Of a stretch of DNA of 64,000 nt, positions 13,601 to 27,040 are shown in pieces (position 1 is the first letter of the stretch; each line of letters begins with the position of its first letter). Source of the DNA: Loxodes magnus (lineage: Eukaryota; Ciliophora; Karyorelictea; Loxodida; Loxodidae); contig CAMPDV010000194.1 of NCBI GenBank assembly GCA_946699065.1, forward strand, positions 1-64,000, read 5' to 3'. The position numbers and the translations under genes are program-made. The notes beneath the pieces were generated by a model. The model saw nothing but the letters and a program-made list of their open reading frames with translations. It was not told the origin of the DNA and did not search any database.

Positions 13601-15917
13601 AGCTAATTTTATAGAATGCTTTAGAAAAGAATCATGTCTTGGTACTTAAATATCAAACATAAGTTACCTTTCGGATGAGCTATAAAGGAAATAAATCAAC
13701 TGGAAAGGAGAGTGTCAAGAAGGCTACATAGGAAATCTATGTAATTCTTGCTTAGTTGGATATGAAAGAAAAAGTAAAAATAAATGCTCAAGATGTCCTG
13801 ATGAAATTGATAATGCCTTAATTCTTATAGGTTTGTGCTCTTTAACTCTATTAATATTCTGATTCTTAATAAAATCAGCTATTTAAAGCGCGAAAAAGTT
13901 AGAGAAATATCATTCAATCTATTTCAAGATTTTTATAAACTATATTTAACTAGCTGTTCTAACTTCTAGCTTTGATTTAAATTGGCCCAAAGAGCTTCTG
14001 ATAATATTTGCCTTTTAAGAAAATGTGGAAAGCATGACTAATTCGATTTTTAGTTTCGATTGCTTTATGTAATCAGATAAGAGAAATAACGAAGATATAT
14101 ACTACATAAAACTCCTGTTTATGGTTTTTTTGCCTTGCATTACCTTAGCAGCTTCATCTTTGTTTTGATTGATCGTTAGTTTTGCTAAAAGAACTTTGAC
14201 TCCCATGAGAAACGAATACATCACCACTATCACAGTTCTTTTCTTCACGATTAATTCTCCCATATAAAAGAGTTTGTTTGGTCTATTCTCTTGTATCGAT
14301 ATAGATGAAGAGTCATTTATTTCCTAAGACACGAATATTTAATGTTGGACTGAGGAATATAAAAAATATGCTTATTGTATGGGAATACCTGGGATTATTA
14401 TATGAGGTTTAATGGTTCCACTTACAATACTCCTCTATATACGAAAGCAAAAATTAATGCTTCATACTTTTTCTCTAAAGAGCAAGTTTGGATTCTTATA
14501 CATTGGGTACAAAAAGGAAACTTGATACTGGGAGTTTGTCATATTGTATAGAAAGCTTTCAATTTCACTAGTTTCAGCTTTTTTATTTATAAATGAAGTG
14601 CAACTGTAAGCACTGTCAGTTATGCTAATCTTAGGAATAAGTTTTAATTTATAGTTAAGATATTGGCCTTTTATTAGCAATTCCTTAAATAACTGTGAGA
14701 AATTAAGTGTTCTAGTGTCCACCTTAACTATCTACTGCGGACTTCTCTCATAAAACGATGCTTTTGGTGAGTTAAAGGTTCTAAAATACGGCTTTATTTT
14801 AGTGATTTTGTATTCTAATTTTCATTTCTTTCTATACTGATTATCTCAGATGTTTCTAGTATTTTCCGAAATGATAATGATGGTTTCACACAAGTTCTAC
14901 CGACTTTTATGTCCTTGTGCAAATATAAAGGTAAGATTGCTTGACTTTATCTAAGAACTAGATCAAAGTAAGTTAAGCAAATAAAATAGAATCCTTATAA
15001 AGAACCTAGACAGGCATCAAGTAGTAATGTTCAAGGAAATATATCAGGATAAAGAAAAGCTAACGCTGGCTCTTCAAATAGGAGGCAAAAGCAGGATGGA
15101 GATTTTTTAATTTCTACTAGAGTGGAAGAGCGGAAAGGTATAAATGAGGAGTTTCGATCAAGTGATGGACTTTTATGAATAAAACCTAAAATAGGAAGTG
15201 GAAGATGTCATTTTAAAGTAAGAGCAAGAAAGTTCTGACCTTTAGTTTTAATAATCATAAAGAGAACCTAAATTGGATCAAAGGAAAGATGTTTAGATGA
15301 TTTAGGAGTTGAATGAAGAAGAAGATGAAGGAGTTTAAAAAGGCAAAGGCTTACATTTAACGCATTTAATGCACCTGCTTAACATCTAAAATAGGTAAAG
15401 AAACTTTAAAATCCTTTTGTAAGAAATGAGACACCAATTTTTTAAAGTAAATATATTAAAACAATCTAAAGAAGAAAATATAAAGAAAGAAGAAGTTCAA
15501 GCTTGTAAAAAATTAAATGACTTTTCATTTTTTGAAGAGCAAACTGTATCAGAAGTTAAAAACTAAAAATCTTAAGATAATGCTTTTGAGAGTACAATCG
15601 AGAGAAAAGATAATGAATTGACACAATGACAATAAATGTTGGCAAGCTAATAATCAGAATAGCATTCTTTGCTAATTCCTTAAAATATAGTCGAAAAAGA
15701 AACTGAAGATCTTAAATTTCCCCCAATAAAGAAATAAAAAAATCAATCTTCAAAGTCCAAAGCTTAGTAAAAGAGTTCTTATGAAAGCTTTTAACATTTA
15801 AAAAGTGAATAAAAGATAAGGAAGTAGAAAAAGGAAAAAGCTCTCAGCGATATTCAAGAAATTTAATCTGACTTACCTGAGGAATCGAAAGAATTTACTT
15901 AGAGTCAATTAAGCTGA
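7611..15917 (+). CDS. Giant cell-surface protein: signal peptide, Cys-rich module, beta-helix repeats, about 7 transmembrane helices
   Basis: An uninterrupted frame of 2,768 residues from ATG 7611 to TGA 15915-15917, with another in-frame TGA at 15927. Residues 1-23 are a signal peptide. A furin-like Cys-rich module lies near residues 180-240. Residues about 1300-1760 carry roughly a dozen G-G-A-[IV] repeats spaced 20-100 residues apart, resembling the repeats of polymorphic membrane proteins and related right-handed beta-helices. Near residues 2040-2060 is an EGF-like C-x-E-G-Y-I-G-N-L-C-N-S-C module. Residues 2068-2425 contain about seven hydrophobic helices, then a Lys/Glu/Gln-rich cytoplasmic tail. 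This order matches a large ciliate family usually annotated only as putative transmembrane proteins; function unknown, probably surface contact or adhesion (inference). Trp is encoded by both TGG and TGA, for example TGA at 13860 inside a membrane helix. Confidence 0.9.
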
Positions 15918-16126
15918 ATACATTTTTGATTCTGCACTATATTTAATTCAATAATTTAATTAAAAAATAATTACATAATAAAGCATCTTGTAACTGATTT
16001 TAATTTTAGATAGTTAAGCTTTAAGGCAATCTACTTGATTATTATTATAGCTTCTATTTTTCTCTTAAAATAATAACTTTCTATTATTAATCTCAATTAT
16101 TATCTTGCTTATCTCAATTAAGTAAT

Positions 16127-19100
16127 ATGAACATTTTAATTTTGAAAATTATGCTTTTCATTATTATTACATTTCAATAAACGGAAGCCTTTCTTTAAAC
16201 TCAGTTAATACAAATCAGTTTATTTATATTTCTTATTAAAACTTTGATATGATGAATCTAGATTTGTTTTGATATTTTATCTAAAGTTCTTGCTCAAAAT
16301 TAAATTCAGAATTTTCGTTAGACAAGGTCACATTTAGATAGACTAAGCTAATAACAAATCAATTTGTTCCTATTTTCTAATTTCTAAATTTTATTTATTG
16401 ATCCAATTCTATTAATGGCTTTTGAATCCTTTTCAGGAACATTTTACACTTGCCAAGTATGTAAAGTTGATTCTGTTTCTTAGATCTATTTTAAAACACT
16501 AAGCTTTAAATCGTTTTACTTTCTTCTATTAAGACTTATTAAAATCATTATAATGTGAGTTTCCTTTCTTTTAAATTGAGTATCTATGTTAGAATATTAA
16601 ATTTATCTATTTCATTAGCAAAGCATAGTGCTTACTTATATAAATTGAGTAAGCCATTATCAATTAAATTAATATGCATAGAAGATTGGATACTTATATA
16701 AGTAGTTAGTATGAGAACTGGATATTGAACTAACCTAGTGATAAGAATAGATTACTTAGATTTATCTACGTTTATTATCCAGATATTTGTATTCTGCTTG
16801 TACAAGAATTTTATTTTATCGCTCATGAATAAGAATGAGAGTAAAAAGCACTTATTTCTCTTACAATTTAGTCCTTTATTTTTCCTGCCTCATAAATAAA
16901 GTTCAATAACTAAAGTTTCTTTCAATTCTAAATGCTGGGACTAAATTTATTCTCCTAGCTTTGTAGTAATAATTATTAATTAAATTTCCGTCAGATTAAA
17001 CCAATAAAACTAAGATAGTTACACTATTAGCTGCTTTAAACTAAAAATAAGAAAAGGAAGTGTAAGTTTAATAGATTACTTTGAGGATCTTATTTTAAAG
17101 ACAAATAAGCGTTAGATTAAGTTTATAATACTCTACTGAATAGGTCAATTTAAATATTAAGATACTAGCTCATTTATTATAGTACTGACATTAATTTTAT
17201 AGCTTCAATAAGGATGATGCTAGATAAGCTTAGTATTATAATGTTCAAATGAATAATTATCTTTGTGTTGGTAGTTTAATGACTAAGTAACTTTTAAGTT
17301 TAATATAACTTTCCTTACCTAATTGTTTTCCTGTGAATTAAGATGCATATAATAAATAAGAATTTCTGGCTATGATTTAGTTATCAGCATAATGCTAGTA
17401 TTATTAATAATTTATTAACCCTCCTTTCTTATTAGCTTTTGAGCTATTTTTATTTCTATTTATGTAACTTTAAGAGTATATATTTAGAGATTAGAGATAT
17501 TAAATAGGTAATCAAGAGAGTTATAATACATAATAAATACCTGCTTTCTTATAACTTGCGTATTATGATGTTTTAGCAAGACTCTTGAATCTAATTATGT
17601 TTATTGATTGCCAAATCTTATTAAAAAGAATCTAAGATATATTAATATAAAACATATCTCTTGCCTTTTTAGTTTAGACTTGTAATGATTTATACATCAA
17701 GTGTTTACTATTATACTTCTAAGCAACTTTTATTTAATTTTACCTATAAAAGATATTAATTGTCTTAGACTTAACTTCTACTTATTCTAGACCTTCCTTA
17801 CTTCTATATCTTTTTAGTTTAGCTTTCTATTTCAGGATGTAATCCTCAGACATCACAAGGAAATTGCCTTTATATTTATTTAACTTTCTAAATTAAAAAT
17901 TTAGTAGATGTGTAAAACTTAATGACTCTTACTGCTTCCAACTTTCATATCCCTCCTAACTATTTCAAGCTTCAATTGAGAAAGTAAGTAATTATAGAAA
18001 TTGAAAAATTAGGTATGCCAATATGATCAACTTTCGCTTATAAGTGGCAATTATAGTCTAATCCATAGAAATTAAGAGTCTGATCTATTCTTATAATATA
18101 ATTGTAGTAAAAAATAAGACAAAGCTATGATATTAGTCAGATAATAGATTAATTTTAAGGATGATTGCTAGAATTAACTATAACCAGAGTATAAGGAAAT
18201 GCTAAACTATAAATCAAAAGCAAAATGATACTTCATAAATAAGCCCGAATATTTAGTATCTGTCAATTTTCTTGCCTTGCTCCTAAATGTGATGTGTATT
18301 ATAGATACTAAATTTAAGCTTTTTCTTTTTTAGTCTGTTTGATAATGATTACACTATCTAGTTGCAAAACTAGGAAAATAGATTAAAAATTAAGAATTAT
18401 ATTTTTAAATAAAGCAACTCCCAACAAAATTTTTAAGCATAGTTTCTTTATTAATCTCTTAGTCCTAAAGTCCTTATTTGTGTAGAATGTAAAGTATATT
18501 AATGTCTAAAGACGTTAAGTCTAATTGCATCATATCTCTGTTTGTTTTATATTTAACATGTATTAAGCAAACGAAAAAATTCTTTAGTTTCTTATAGCAA
18601 AAAATTCAAAAAACCTTAGATAGTTTATCCTACTAGCCAAAGTATTTCAAAGTCTTCCATGAAATTAAAGAAAGATTGATTAAGAGTTTATTAATCTTAA
18701 ACTTTAAGCTTATAGGACTTTTTCATTCTAATATTTAAGAAAGGTATATTTAATTAATTTTACTGATGCATGGATAAACCAATCCATTCTAATTAATTTT
18801 CAACATTTAAATTTAGGGATTTTTTCATCCGTTGGTTTTCAATCTTCTGATTAAAGTGCTTTCTTTCTAATCTCTTTTTATAAGCAAATCTAGCAATTCT
18901 TCTTACACTTGCAGACATTATCTAACTAAAGGTAAAAAGACGCCATATACTTTTTAAAATATAGAATAAAAGCTTATTTAGTCTATCGAAGTCTTCATTT
19001 ATATAAAAATTAATATATTCTCTATAACTCTTCTAGTTAACACTACTAATTACTTATATTCGAAAACTCTAGAATAAAGAAATGAATGCTTATTATAGTT

Positions 19101-20611
19101 TTCTATACTTTCTTATTTGGAATTTCGTTTTTCAAACTAATTTTGTATTCTATAGAGTCTAATTATAAAGCTTGAGTTTAATATCCTTATTATTTATCCT
19201 TTTGGTATTTTTACTTTACTTCTTATTAATTCTAAGTTGTTTAAATAAAGTGTTAAGACATATAGGAATAGATTTGGCTATGTTCTCTGAAACTATAAAT
19301 CATTATTTAATAATTACTCAGTATTTAAAGATAGCTAGTACTTGTCTTTATTATTATATAAAGAATGCTTAACTTGATTCACCTCAATTTATTGATTCTT
19401 AGATTGATTTTATCTTTTTGAACAGAAGTTACAGTTGGATGTATAAAAGAGAAGATGGAGATATTATTTATCAACCAATAGATATCTTAAATTTGCCTCG
19501 AATTCATATGCTTTTATTTCCCTTTCATCTATCTATGCTATAATTTTATCTTAGATAGACTGAATAAGTTCTCTCTTCTCATTATAAAATTAGAATTGTT
19601 TATAGTTAGAGAAATCTGTACTATACTACAAAGCTGCTTTAACACTATAGCAAAGATTTAATGTAAAAGTATATTGCCATCATCAAAGTAAATTACGCTG
19701 GATCTTTTTTTTAACTTGTAAAGGTAACTAAAGCTTAACCTTAGTTATTTATGGTCGCGTGCCTTATAAATTTCTTAATGCTAAAAGTTAATTTTTCCTT
19801 AGATAGATATAATATATCTCTATAATTTAATACTAAGCATTGTTCCTTATATAGTACCTTGCAAATCAATGATTGTTAAGTCTTATAATTTATTTATTTT
19901 AGTTAATTAAGCTTTAGTTAAAAGATGTGAAAATGACTAAAATACCTTAGAATAAAGCTAATTTTTATAGTTTATTTGTCTGATCTATTTCATAAGGCAT
20001 TATCATTATGAATTACTTTGCTATTCCTTATATAATTCTTGCTCCACTGTTCAAATCAAATAAGCAACAAATATTCCTTTTTACAGTCTTCAGTTGAATT
20101 ATTCCAATTTTTAGTACTAGCACCTATTTACAATCCACTTAAATCAATAAAGGCTTAAATAATTGATCCATCTTCTATAACTCAAAAGTACTAAAAAAGT
20201 GTTAAAATAAGCTTCTCTATCATAACAAAATCAAATAAGAATCAGCTGCTCAATCCTACTCTTAATTTTTATAAGTAGATGCTAGAGATTTGACTAATAC
20301 TTAACTATAATCGCTAAAAACAGTCAAGCATTTTGCTCCTATTTAAAGGCTAAAGAAATAAGCAAGCAAATTTTAAAATACTAGTAGACTTTAATTAATA
20401 AAACAACCTTTTTAAGTTTAGCATTTTCAAGTTTATTCTCAACGCAAAAATCTAGGAATATTGCAATTTTTATTTTAGTGATGTGCAGGATTTAAGTTTA
20501 GCATTTTTTAAAATTTTATGCAGCTTTGAAAAAATAAAATATCTTGACTAAAGATAAAGTAGGTTCGTTTCCATTAAACTATTGTTTGAAATTGAAATTA
20601 AATTAGATTGA
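16127..20611 (+). CDS. Large multi-pass membrane protein, unknown function
   Basis: ATG 16127 begins a typical signal peptide (hydrophobic core then T-E-A-F). The frame stays open to TGA 20609-20611, 1,494 residues. From about 16930 onward this frame is clearly the coding one: long hydrophobic helices alternate with charged loops, for instance around 17420-17600, 17760-17860, 19080-19250 and 19740-19800. Before 16930 the other two frames look almost as good, so the N-terminal third may contain small introns or a different start. It follows the giant surface protein on the same strand by 210 bp and ends 264 bp before tRNA-Leu. No known transporter or enzyme motif was seen. Its layout (long luminal part, then membrane helices) resembles its neighbour, so a diverged relative is possible. 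Confidence 0.6.
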
Positions 20612-20874
20612 AATAGAAAGCCTAATTTGAACTATAATCTTCTTATATTATATTTGCATCTAAAAGAAATGTATATCGTATAAATGAGCTATAGATACAA
20701 TAACCATGCTTAGATTCAATTAATCAAGCTTAAATTTAGCAGATTGATTGGTTGATAAATCATCATATAAAAGTATAAATTTTGACAATTTTTGTGAAGC
20801 TTTATTCCGCTTTTGAACTTTTTCAACTTTATATGAAATTTTGGTATAAATAGAAGATAAGTTAATTAAATTAA

Positions 20875-20958
20875 GCATGTGTGGCCGAGCGGTCCAAGGC
20901 GCTAGACTCAAGTTCTAGTGGGAGAAATCCCGCGTGAGTTCAAATCTCACCGCATGCA
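20875..20958 (+). tRNA. tRNA-Leu (CAA)
   Basis: An 84-nt cloverleaf. The acceptor GCATGTG pairs with CGCATGC (one G-T pair) with discriminator A. It has a D-arm, anticodon loop CTCAAGT with anticodon CAA, a long variable arm (GGGAGAAATCCC, a class II feature expected for Leu) and T-arm GTGAG/CTCAC with loop TTCAAAT. It decodes UUG. No intron is present. A T-rich run follows downstream as expected for RNA polymerase III termination. Confidence 0.95.
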
Positions 20959-22223
20959 TTTTACCATATTTATCAAATTTTTATCTTCAAAAAGCTATTT
21001 AAATGTATTCCTTTTAAGGAGCAATATCAAATAATAACTTGCACCTATTTTATTTTAAATCTCTTTTTTATCTTCTTAAGATATTTTCAAATGCATATTG
21101 TAAAATGTTAGGAAAAGCCTTTAAGCTGGATATGATATTTATAGTTTCCTACTGTTTTATTAAAAATTTTCATCAGCATTAATAATAAAGCGAGATCCAT
21201 TCCTCTTACTGCTTAGTAGACTTTTTTAACTTAAATTTTTAAGAAATTAATACTTTAGTATATTAGCATAGCATCCCTTATTAATCTAACAACTTTAATA
21301 TTTAAAAATTTTGAAATTAGCAATAACTATTTTTAAGCTTTGGCCTTTAAATTATCCTTGAAGATATAAATTTTTATTCGAATAACTGGTTTATAATTAA
21401 ATGCATTACAATAAAAAATCATAAAACAGCTACAACTTGATATTTCTCCTGAAGAATGGATATAAATAATATTTTATAGTGACGCTTAATCTTGAGAAAG
21501 AGCTTAAAGATTGGTAGTTATAAAAATGTAGATAATTAGTTTGCTTTTCATTTACTTTATCTCTTAGCTTTTATATTCATTTCCATGAATATAAAATTTA
21601 ATTTTATCTATAAGGTTTAGTTCAATAACCCTATGAGAGAACTTTTCTATTCTAATTTAAAATAAAATTGTTAGTCAGAATTCATAATAGAAGCTTTGCT
21701 TTGTATCTTATAACTTACTTTGCTTCAAGGCTAAAAATCATTTTATCTTGTAGATATTTATTATATGCTAAATATAAATTACAGGGAAAGCTGATATTTT
21801 CCCTCATATTTAATCTAATTTAATCTAAATTATATTAAGTTTCATTTTCATTTGCTATCAAACCCATATGCTGTAATAGATAATGAACTATTTAAACTCA
21901 TTTATGAAATTAAACCCCATGTGTTTACCGAGAATAAAGCATTCCTAATAATTATTTTTTATTTTCCTTTTAATGATACTTATGAACTATGTTCTCTTAA
22001 ATTAAAAGGGTAGCTATTGTATTTATTTATTATATATTATGTTTTACTTTTTATTCTTATAATTTAAATCGTTCAATTAAGAGAATCTTAATTGAAATGT
22101 TTTGAAAATTTTGATCTGACTTTGCTATTAAAAAATTGGGAAACGTGTTTGGAAATTAAGTTTTTGAGCAATTAAATTTAGTTTGAGTTAATAGGCTAGT
22201 TGGCTTTTCTTCTGAGTGTTTTA
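20959..22223. other. No recognised gene
   Basis: A/T-rich spacer between tRNA-Leu and the kelch gene. Several ATGs occur, but no frame gave a convincing protein and no repeat element was seen. Confidence 0.4.
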
Positions 22224-23775
22224 TCAAACCCTTATGTTTTTCCACTTTGTGCTGGCTTATTTCCATTTTCCCTGTTTAATTTCATAGAACCATAGTTCTC
22301 CTTTGTTTTTAAAGAAAAATATGTAATCTCATTATACAATAGGCTTGGAATATATATATTGGGGTTCATCCATTTTTTCTCCATGATCTATTATCTATTT
22401 GAAGTCATAAGCTTAAGTTCTTCTTAAGCCCCCACCACTACATCAGATATAGCAACTTTATTCTTTTTTTGAATAAGCAGCACTTGATGAGCTTTTACCT
22501 GCAAGTTAAGTTTATAAGAGTCTTCAATTCTAGTCAATGTTTGAATAAGTGTAAATAGAATCTAAGGCGTCACTTTTATCATAGTTAAACCCACCAAAAA
22601 CATAAAAATCTTCTTTTACTAAGCAAAGACCGAATGTTCTCAGTGTTATTGGAAAGTCTTAAAAGCAAGGGGTAAACTTTAGCGTTTTTATATTAAAAAC
22701 TTCATGAGATCTGGAAGTTTATCCTCCTATTAAGTAAATTGAGGCTTTATCATCAAATATAGTTCTATGATGATTTCTGAAAAAAAGAGTTTCTAACTCT
22801 TTATTTTTGTATTAATCCTTTTCTATCTGAAGAATAGTGAATCGCTTTGAAGAATCACTCCCTCCAGATATGATTAATAGATTATCTTTTATCTGTTCAA
22901 CATAATAATTATCCCTTTTAGCGATGGAAATTTCTTTAACTGTAGAATTTGCTAATTAGCCATTTCTAAAGTTGAAGGATGATAAAGTATTTGATGAATA
23001 TAAAATAGTTGAATACTCTTTAAACTATTAATGGCAGAAGTTTGGACAAATTTCGTACTTGTTTATCATCAAAGCAACCTTGCTAAATAGCATTCCAAGC
23101 TAATTTGTATTCTGGCCTTTTTTGCTCGCTTTTCTAAGACACAATAACTTGACAATCAGTTCTTACTTGGTATGAAAATCCATATTATTAAACAATTTAA
23201 AAATGCTTAATTTAAAGTTTAGCTGCTCTTAAATTGGCGCCAAACCATCTTGAAATAAACCAAAGTCTTTCTTAATTAATGAGTTAGGAGTTAGGAAATA
23301 AAGAGCACATAAGTTAAAAAATCATTGCTATAGTCTAAAGATTTTAATAATCATCATTTAAAGGTTGAAACTAGGAATGATGAAAATACTATTTAGCAAT
23401 ATTTTCATTTACAATCTTCAAGCTCTGTTTGAATAACTAGAGGTTGAAATAAGATAAGAAATAGCTCCACTAAAGTTTATTAGAATGAAAAAGAAGCAGA
23501 AGCATTATATTTCTCGGTTATATTAGAGTTACCTCATTTTAAATAAAGTTTAAGAATCAAAAGTTTTAGTTTATAGTAGCCTAAGTAAATAAACTAGAAT
23601 GTATGCATTTTATTTAAAAGGCTAAACGTTTATTATTTTTAGTTTATGGTCTTTAGAAAAAGTAAAAATCTTTTCATCTGATATCTATGAATCATCAAGA
23701 ATAAAGACTTGGATTATTCTAATAAACTGGAGATCTAACTTGTGAAATTTTGATTTTACAAGATTTATTTTTCAT
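22224..23775 (-). CDS. Kelch-repeat protein, one candidate 34-nt intron
   Basis: Minus strand from ATG 23773-23775 to TGA 22224-22226. The C-terminal half shows kelch-type blades: I-Y-L-I-G-G followed later by D-F-Y-V-F-G-G-F-N and a preceding L-L-I-I-S-G-G-S-D. These are the hydrophobic-GG plus downstream aromatic pattern of a beta-propeller. The N-terminal 239 residues are helical with no recognised domain. The two parts are in different frames. A GT-AG interval at 23025-23058 (34 nt) joins them exactly at codon boundaries: 717 nt of exon 1 and 801 nt of exon 2, both multiples of three. Kelch propellers are protein-interaction modules; partner unknown. The nearest functional neighbour is the other kelch gene at 29.5 kb. 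Confidence 0.7.
23025..23058 (-). other. Candidate spliceosomal intron (34 nt)
   Basis: Begins GTACGAAA and ends TTAATAG on the minus strand. Removing it restores one continuous frame across the kelch gene. Not confirmed by transcript data. Confidence 0.55.
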
Positions 23776-25469
23776 TTTTGCTTGTTGCTTTATTTTATTT
23801 CTTAGAGGATGTGTACTTTATCCTTTCTATCTTTTGGCTTATTATTCTAAGTTTAATGTGGTATAAATATGAAATCTAGATTTAATAAAAATTAAAAAAA
23901 TCAAATACATTTTTATGAATATTTAAAGGAAAAAATTAGTTAGATTTTTCCATTTTTAACAGTAAACGAAAAAACAAAAAATTTGAGGTTTTTAATTTGA
24001 ATATAATTAAATAATGGAAAAATGAGAGAGTCATAACTTAAAAAACTCAGTCTGATAATTATAGCTAGATTTTAATTCGCCAAATAAATTAAAAAAATTA
24101 AAAAATTTCTTATTTATTAGGTTGAATCTTTTAAATTGTCTACGCTTTAATTCCAATAAAATTCCAGTCATAAATAACAGTAATAAACCATATATAGACT
24201 TATTCAAATTCCTTTGATTCTTTGATAATACTGATTATGAAATATTTTAGCATGCTTTTATTTTCAAAAGTTAGAAATTAAGATAGCTTATTAAAAAAGA
24301 GAATAAACTAACTTTTTAAAATTCAAAGCTTTATTTTTATTTTCTTCAATAAAACTCTAATAATTTAAATAAATCTAATACCTATTTTCGGTTATAAACT
24401 GCTAATATCCTAGGTACAAATTTAGGTTCTATTTTTAAGACTTTCGTTTATATTTTTATATTTTAGTCTTAATAAACTTTTATAAGATAGAAGCGTAAAA
24501 ACTTGTTCACAATGTTTATTATATTTGCTATTTAAAAGTTTTATCATATAATTATATCTGAACTGATATTATATTTTTAGAAAGGTGATTTTAGTTATAA
24601 AATAAAAATTGACTCCTATCTTTTTTTAGTTTATGTTAAAAAAAGTGAAATAATTTCTTAAATAAAGAGCTTTAGTTTTAAAACTTTTCTAGATTAATGA
24701 ACTTTATTACTAAGTTTATTATAATAATGCTTTGAAATACCTCTATGTTGATGCTTATATAGAAGGAGTTTTTATCTATCATTTAAATAAACCATTAATA
24801 TGATGAAAAGGAAGCAATCCAATTATTCTCTTTCATTTCTTTTGTAGAAAATAAGCTTAAAAAGTGTTATTTTCATAATAAATCTAAAATAATTATTTTA
24901 TCTTGCTTGTGAACATTCATAATTAACCATTTCTCAATTAAGCTTCTTAAAATTACTAATAGGCGTAATTTTTTATTTCAAAATTAAGTGTTTTTGCTTG
25001 TTGTTATATGAAGATCTATTTATTATATAAAACATACTAGAGAAAGGATTTATTATAGATAATATTTTAGTTTGATAATAATAATCAAAATTATAAATTA
25101 ATTAATGTGACACTATCTTAAATTGATTAGTCGCGAGTCACTATACTAATTATAGAAAAAGCTTATGTCCCTTTCCCGCTTTACTATATTTGTTTTACTT
25201 TCTTCTGCTTACTCTAGTGCATCTTCCATTAAATCCATCATCTCTTATCTTGATTATTTTGAGTCTATTTCCATTATAATATATTAAATATGAAAAGCAA
25301 AAATAGAAACGAAAGACAGAATCCTACTCTTAATAACTATATCTTATATACATGATAAAAAGCTTAGATATGCCTTTAACTTAACACATATAAATTCCCT
25401 ATAAAGTACTTTTTTCTAAGATTTTCTCTTCTAAATATTATTTTAACATTTCTAACTTGATCTTTGTGT
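23776..25469. other. No recognised gene
   Basis: Very A/T-rich intergenic sequence upstream of the kelch gene. I see no motif-bearing reading frame, tRNA or repeat tail. Confidence 0.4.
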
Positions 25470-25545
25470 TATGAAAGATGCCAATTACTAAGGTCTCTTA
25501 AGGAGCATTCCTATCACAGTCTTATAGAAGACTCATTTTAAGGAT
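25470..25545 (+). repeat. SINE-like family A fragment
   Basis: Contains the internal family A block (ATGAAAGATGCCA...ACTAAGGTCTCTTA, then ATAGAAGACTC) but lacks both the 5' start and the 3' stem-loop tail. It is an internal remnant of an old copy. Confidence 0.6.
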
Positions 25546-25677
25546 TATTTCATTTTAAAATATCAAAATAAATAGAAAATGCTTAAACTTAATTAAAACT
25601 GTAGAAGACTCTTTGCATTCGAAGTTTTGCAATTTTTTAAACTTTTTTATGCTTGATGCATACTTAAAAGCAAGCTA

Positions 25678-26980
25678 ATGATTTTCTTTATTCCTGAATC
25701 TTATTAGCTAAATGCTTTTTTTCTTTTAATATCTAAATTTATTTTTCATTAATTTAGCACTTTTTCCTCTAATTACTCCTATTTAAATTAGCCAGTTGAA
25801 AAGATACCCTAACTTCTGTCAACTTTTGCATGACTTCTTAATATCATTTCTAATAAATGGATATCTTAGTCCTAGAGAGGAATTTTTATTTCCTTTCCTA
25901 TTTATGATATTTTCTTTCTTCCTTCTTTTATAAACTAAAATGAGAATAAGCTAAAGATAAGAAATAATCACAAAGTTTCTAATTATTAGGACAATTTGTA
26001 AGTCTTAGAACGAAAGTAATTAAACTGGAAAATTCTATATTAGAAATCCTTTTTTGATTAGCAAGCATGAAGTTTGTCCAAATTTCTGATAACTCTAGCT
26101 ACTCGTAATTCAACTATATTATCAGACTAGAGTACTTTATTTTCATTCAACTTTTTGAAATGTCAATTAGTAATCTCAGCAGTTTGCGAAATAAAGAGTA
26201 TAAACTTCTACAATACTTACGTAAAATAAATAAGAGAAAGGATCTGAAATAGATCTGGAGGGAAAGATTAACTATACTTTAAAAAGCTTCCAATTTGTAA
26301 TAAGTTTAGGAACTTAATACTAAATGTAATAGAAGCAATCATAGAACTATATTTGATGATAAAATCTTAGCTAGTTAATAAGTGCAAAAATTACCAGATC
26401 TAAAGGCTTATAGTAATAAAACTTGAAAACTACTCCTTATTTAGTAGCTTTTAAAAATTTACCTTTAGCAAAATCAACTAAGAATCAAGGTTTCTTCATC
26501 AAATTTAAAACTTAATTTGCAACTAAATTTCAGGATTATATAGTTATGTCTTATATCCAAATATAGATATCTACGAATTACTTGCTTAACTAACTAACAA
26601 TAAATTGAAGACTGAACAAAGGTAGAGCTTAATTTATTTTTAGTCTAAATCACAACAATTTTAAATTTCATATTAAACTAAGTAATAAAGCTCTGCTTAT
26701 AAATGGAATTCTGATAAAATGTCTTAATCAAGCATCTTTTTGTATTAAGTCTAAAATTAATTTTAAGTATAAAAGGAAATCAAAAAGTTGCTTTTAATCA
26801 TTATGAATTGTCAAGTTTTTTAAGACTTTAAATCAAAAAATCTTAGACTGAAATATAAATTCAGCATAATAGATAAGGCTTAAATAAAGTTTATTTAAAT
26901 ACCTAAATATTAGCTAAAATTTTGTTAGTGTATTAAAATAAACTTTAGGGAGTTTAAACTAAAAAAGCTTAATTAAGTTA
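25678..26980 (+). CDS. Unknown protein gene upstream of tRNA-Lys
   Basis: One + frame from an ATG at 25678 reads as a mixed soluble protein, with well-balanced segments such as Y-P-N-I-D-I-Y-E-L-L-A-Q-L (about 26550-26590) followed by a Gln/Ser-rich stretch and a Lys-rich end. TGA is used as Trp near 26250. No in-frame TGA is reached before the tRNA, so the 3' end is not resolved; a small intron or frame change near 26900 is likely. A competing frame starts at ATG 26160 and stops at TGA 26712-26714 but is less convincing. No domain recognised. Confidence 0.4.
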
Positions 26981-27040
26981 TAATTATTAAAGCTAAGAAG
27001 GATTTCTATTATTAAAGTAACTTTAGTTTTATAAAATTAA

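Noticed and set aside
7611-15917. Bacterial autotransporter (Pmp) contamination
   Set aside because: No bacterial gene could use TAA, TAG and TGA throughout as sense codons, and the C-terminus has eukaryote-type membrane helices and no autotransporter barrel.
15915-16127. Reading the TGA at 15915 as Trp and fusing the surface protein to the next gene
   Set aside because: The downstream gene has its own signal peptide start in a different frame, and a second TGA follows 12 bases later, as at other gene ends.
20720-20911. Minus-strand ORF overlapping tRNA-Leu
   Set aside because: It runs into a perfect tRNA gene and has no support of its own.
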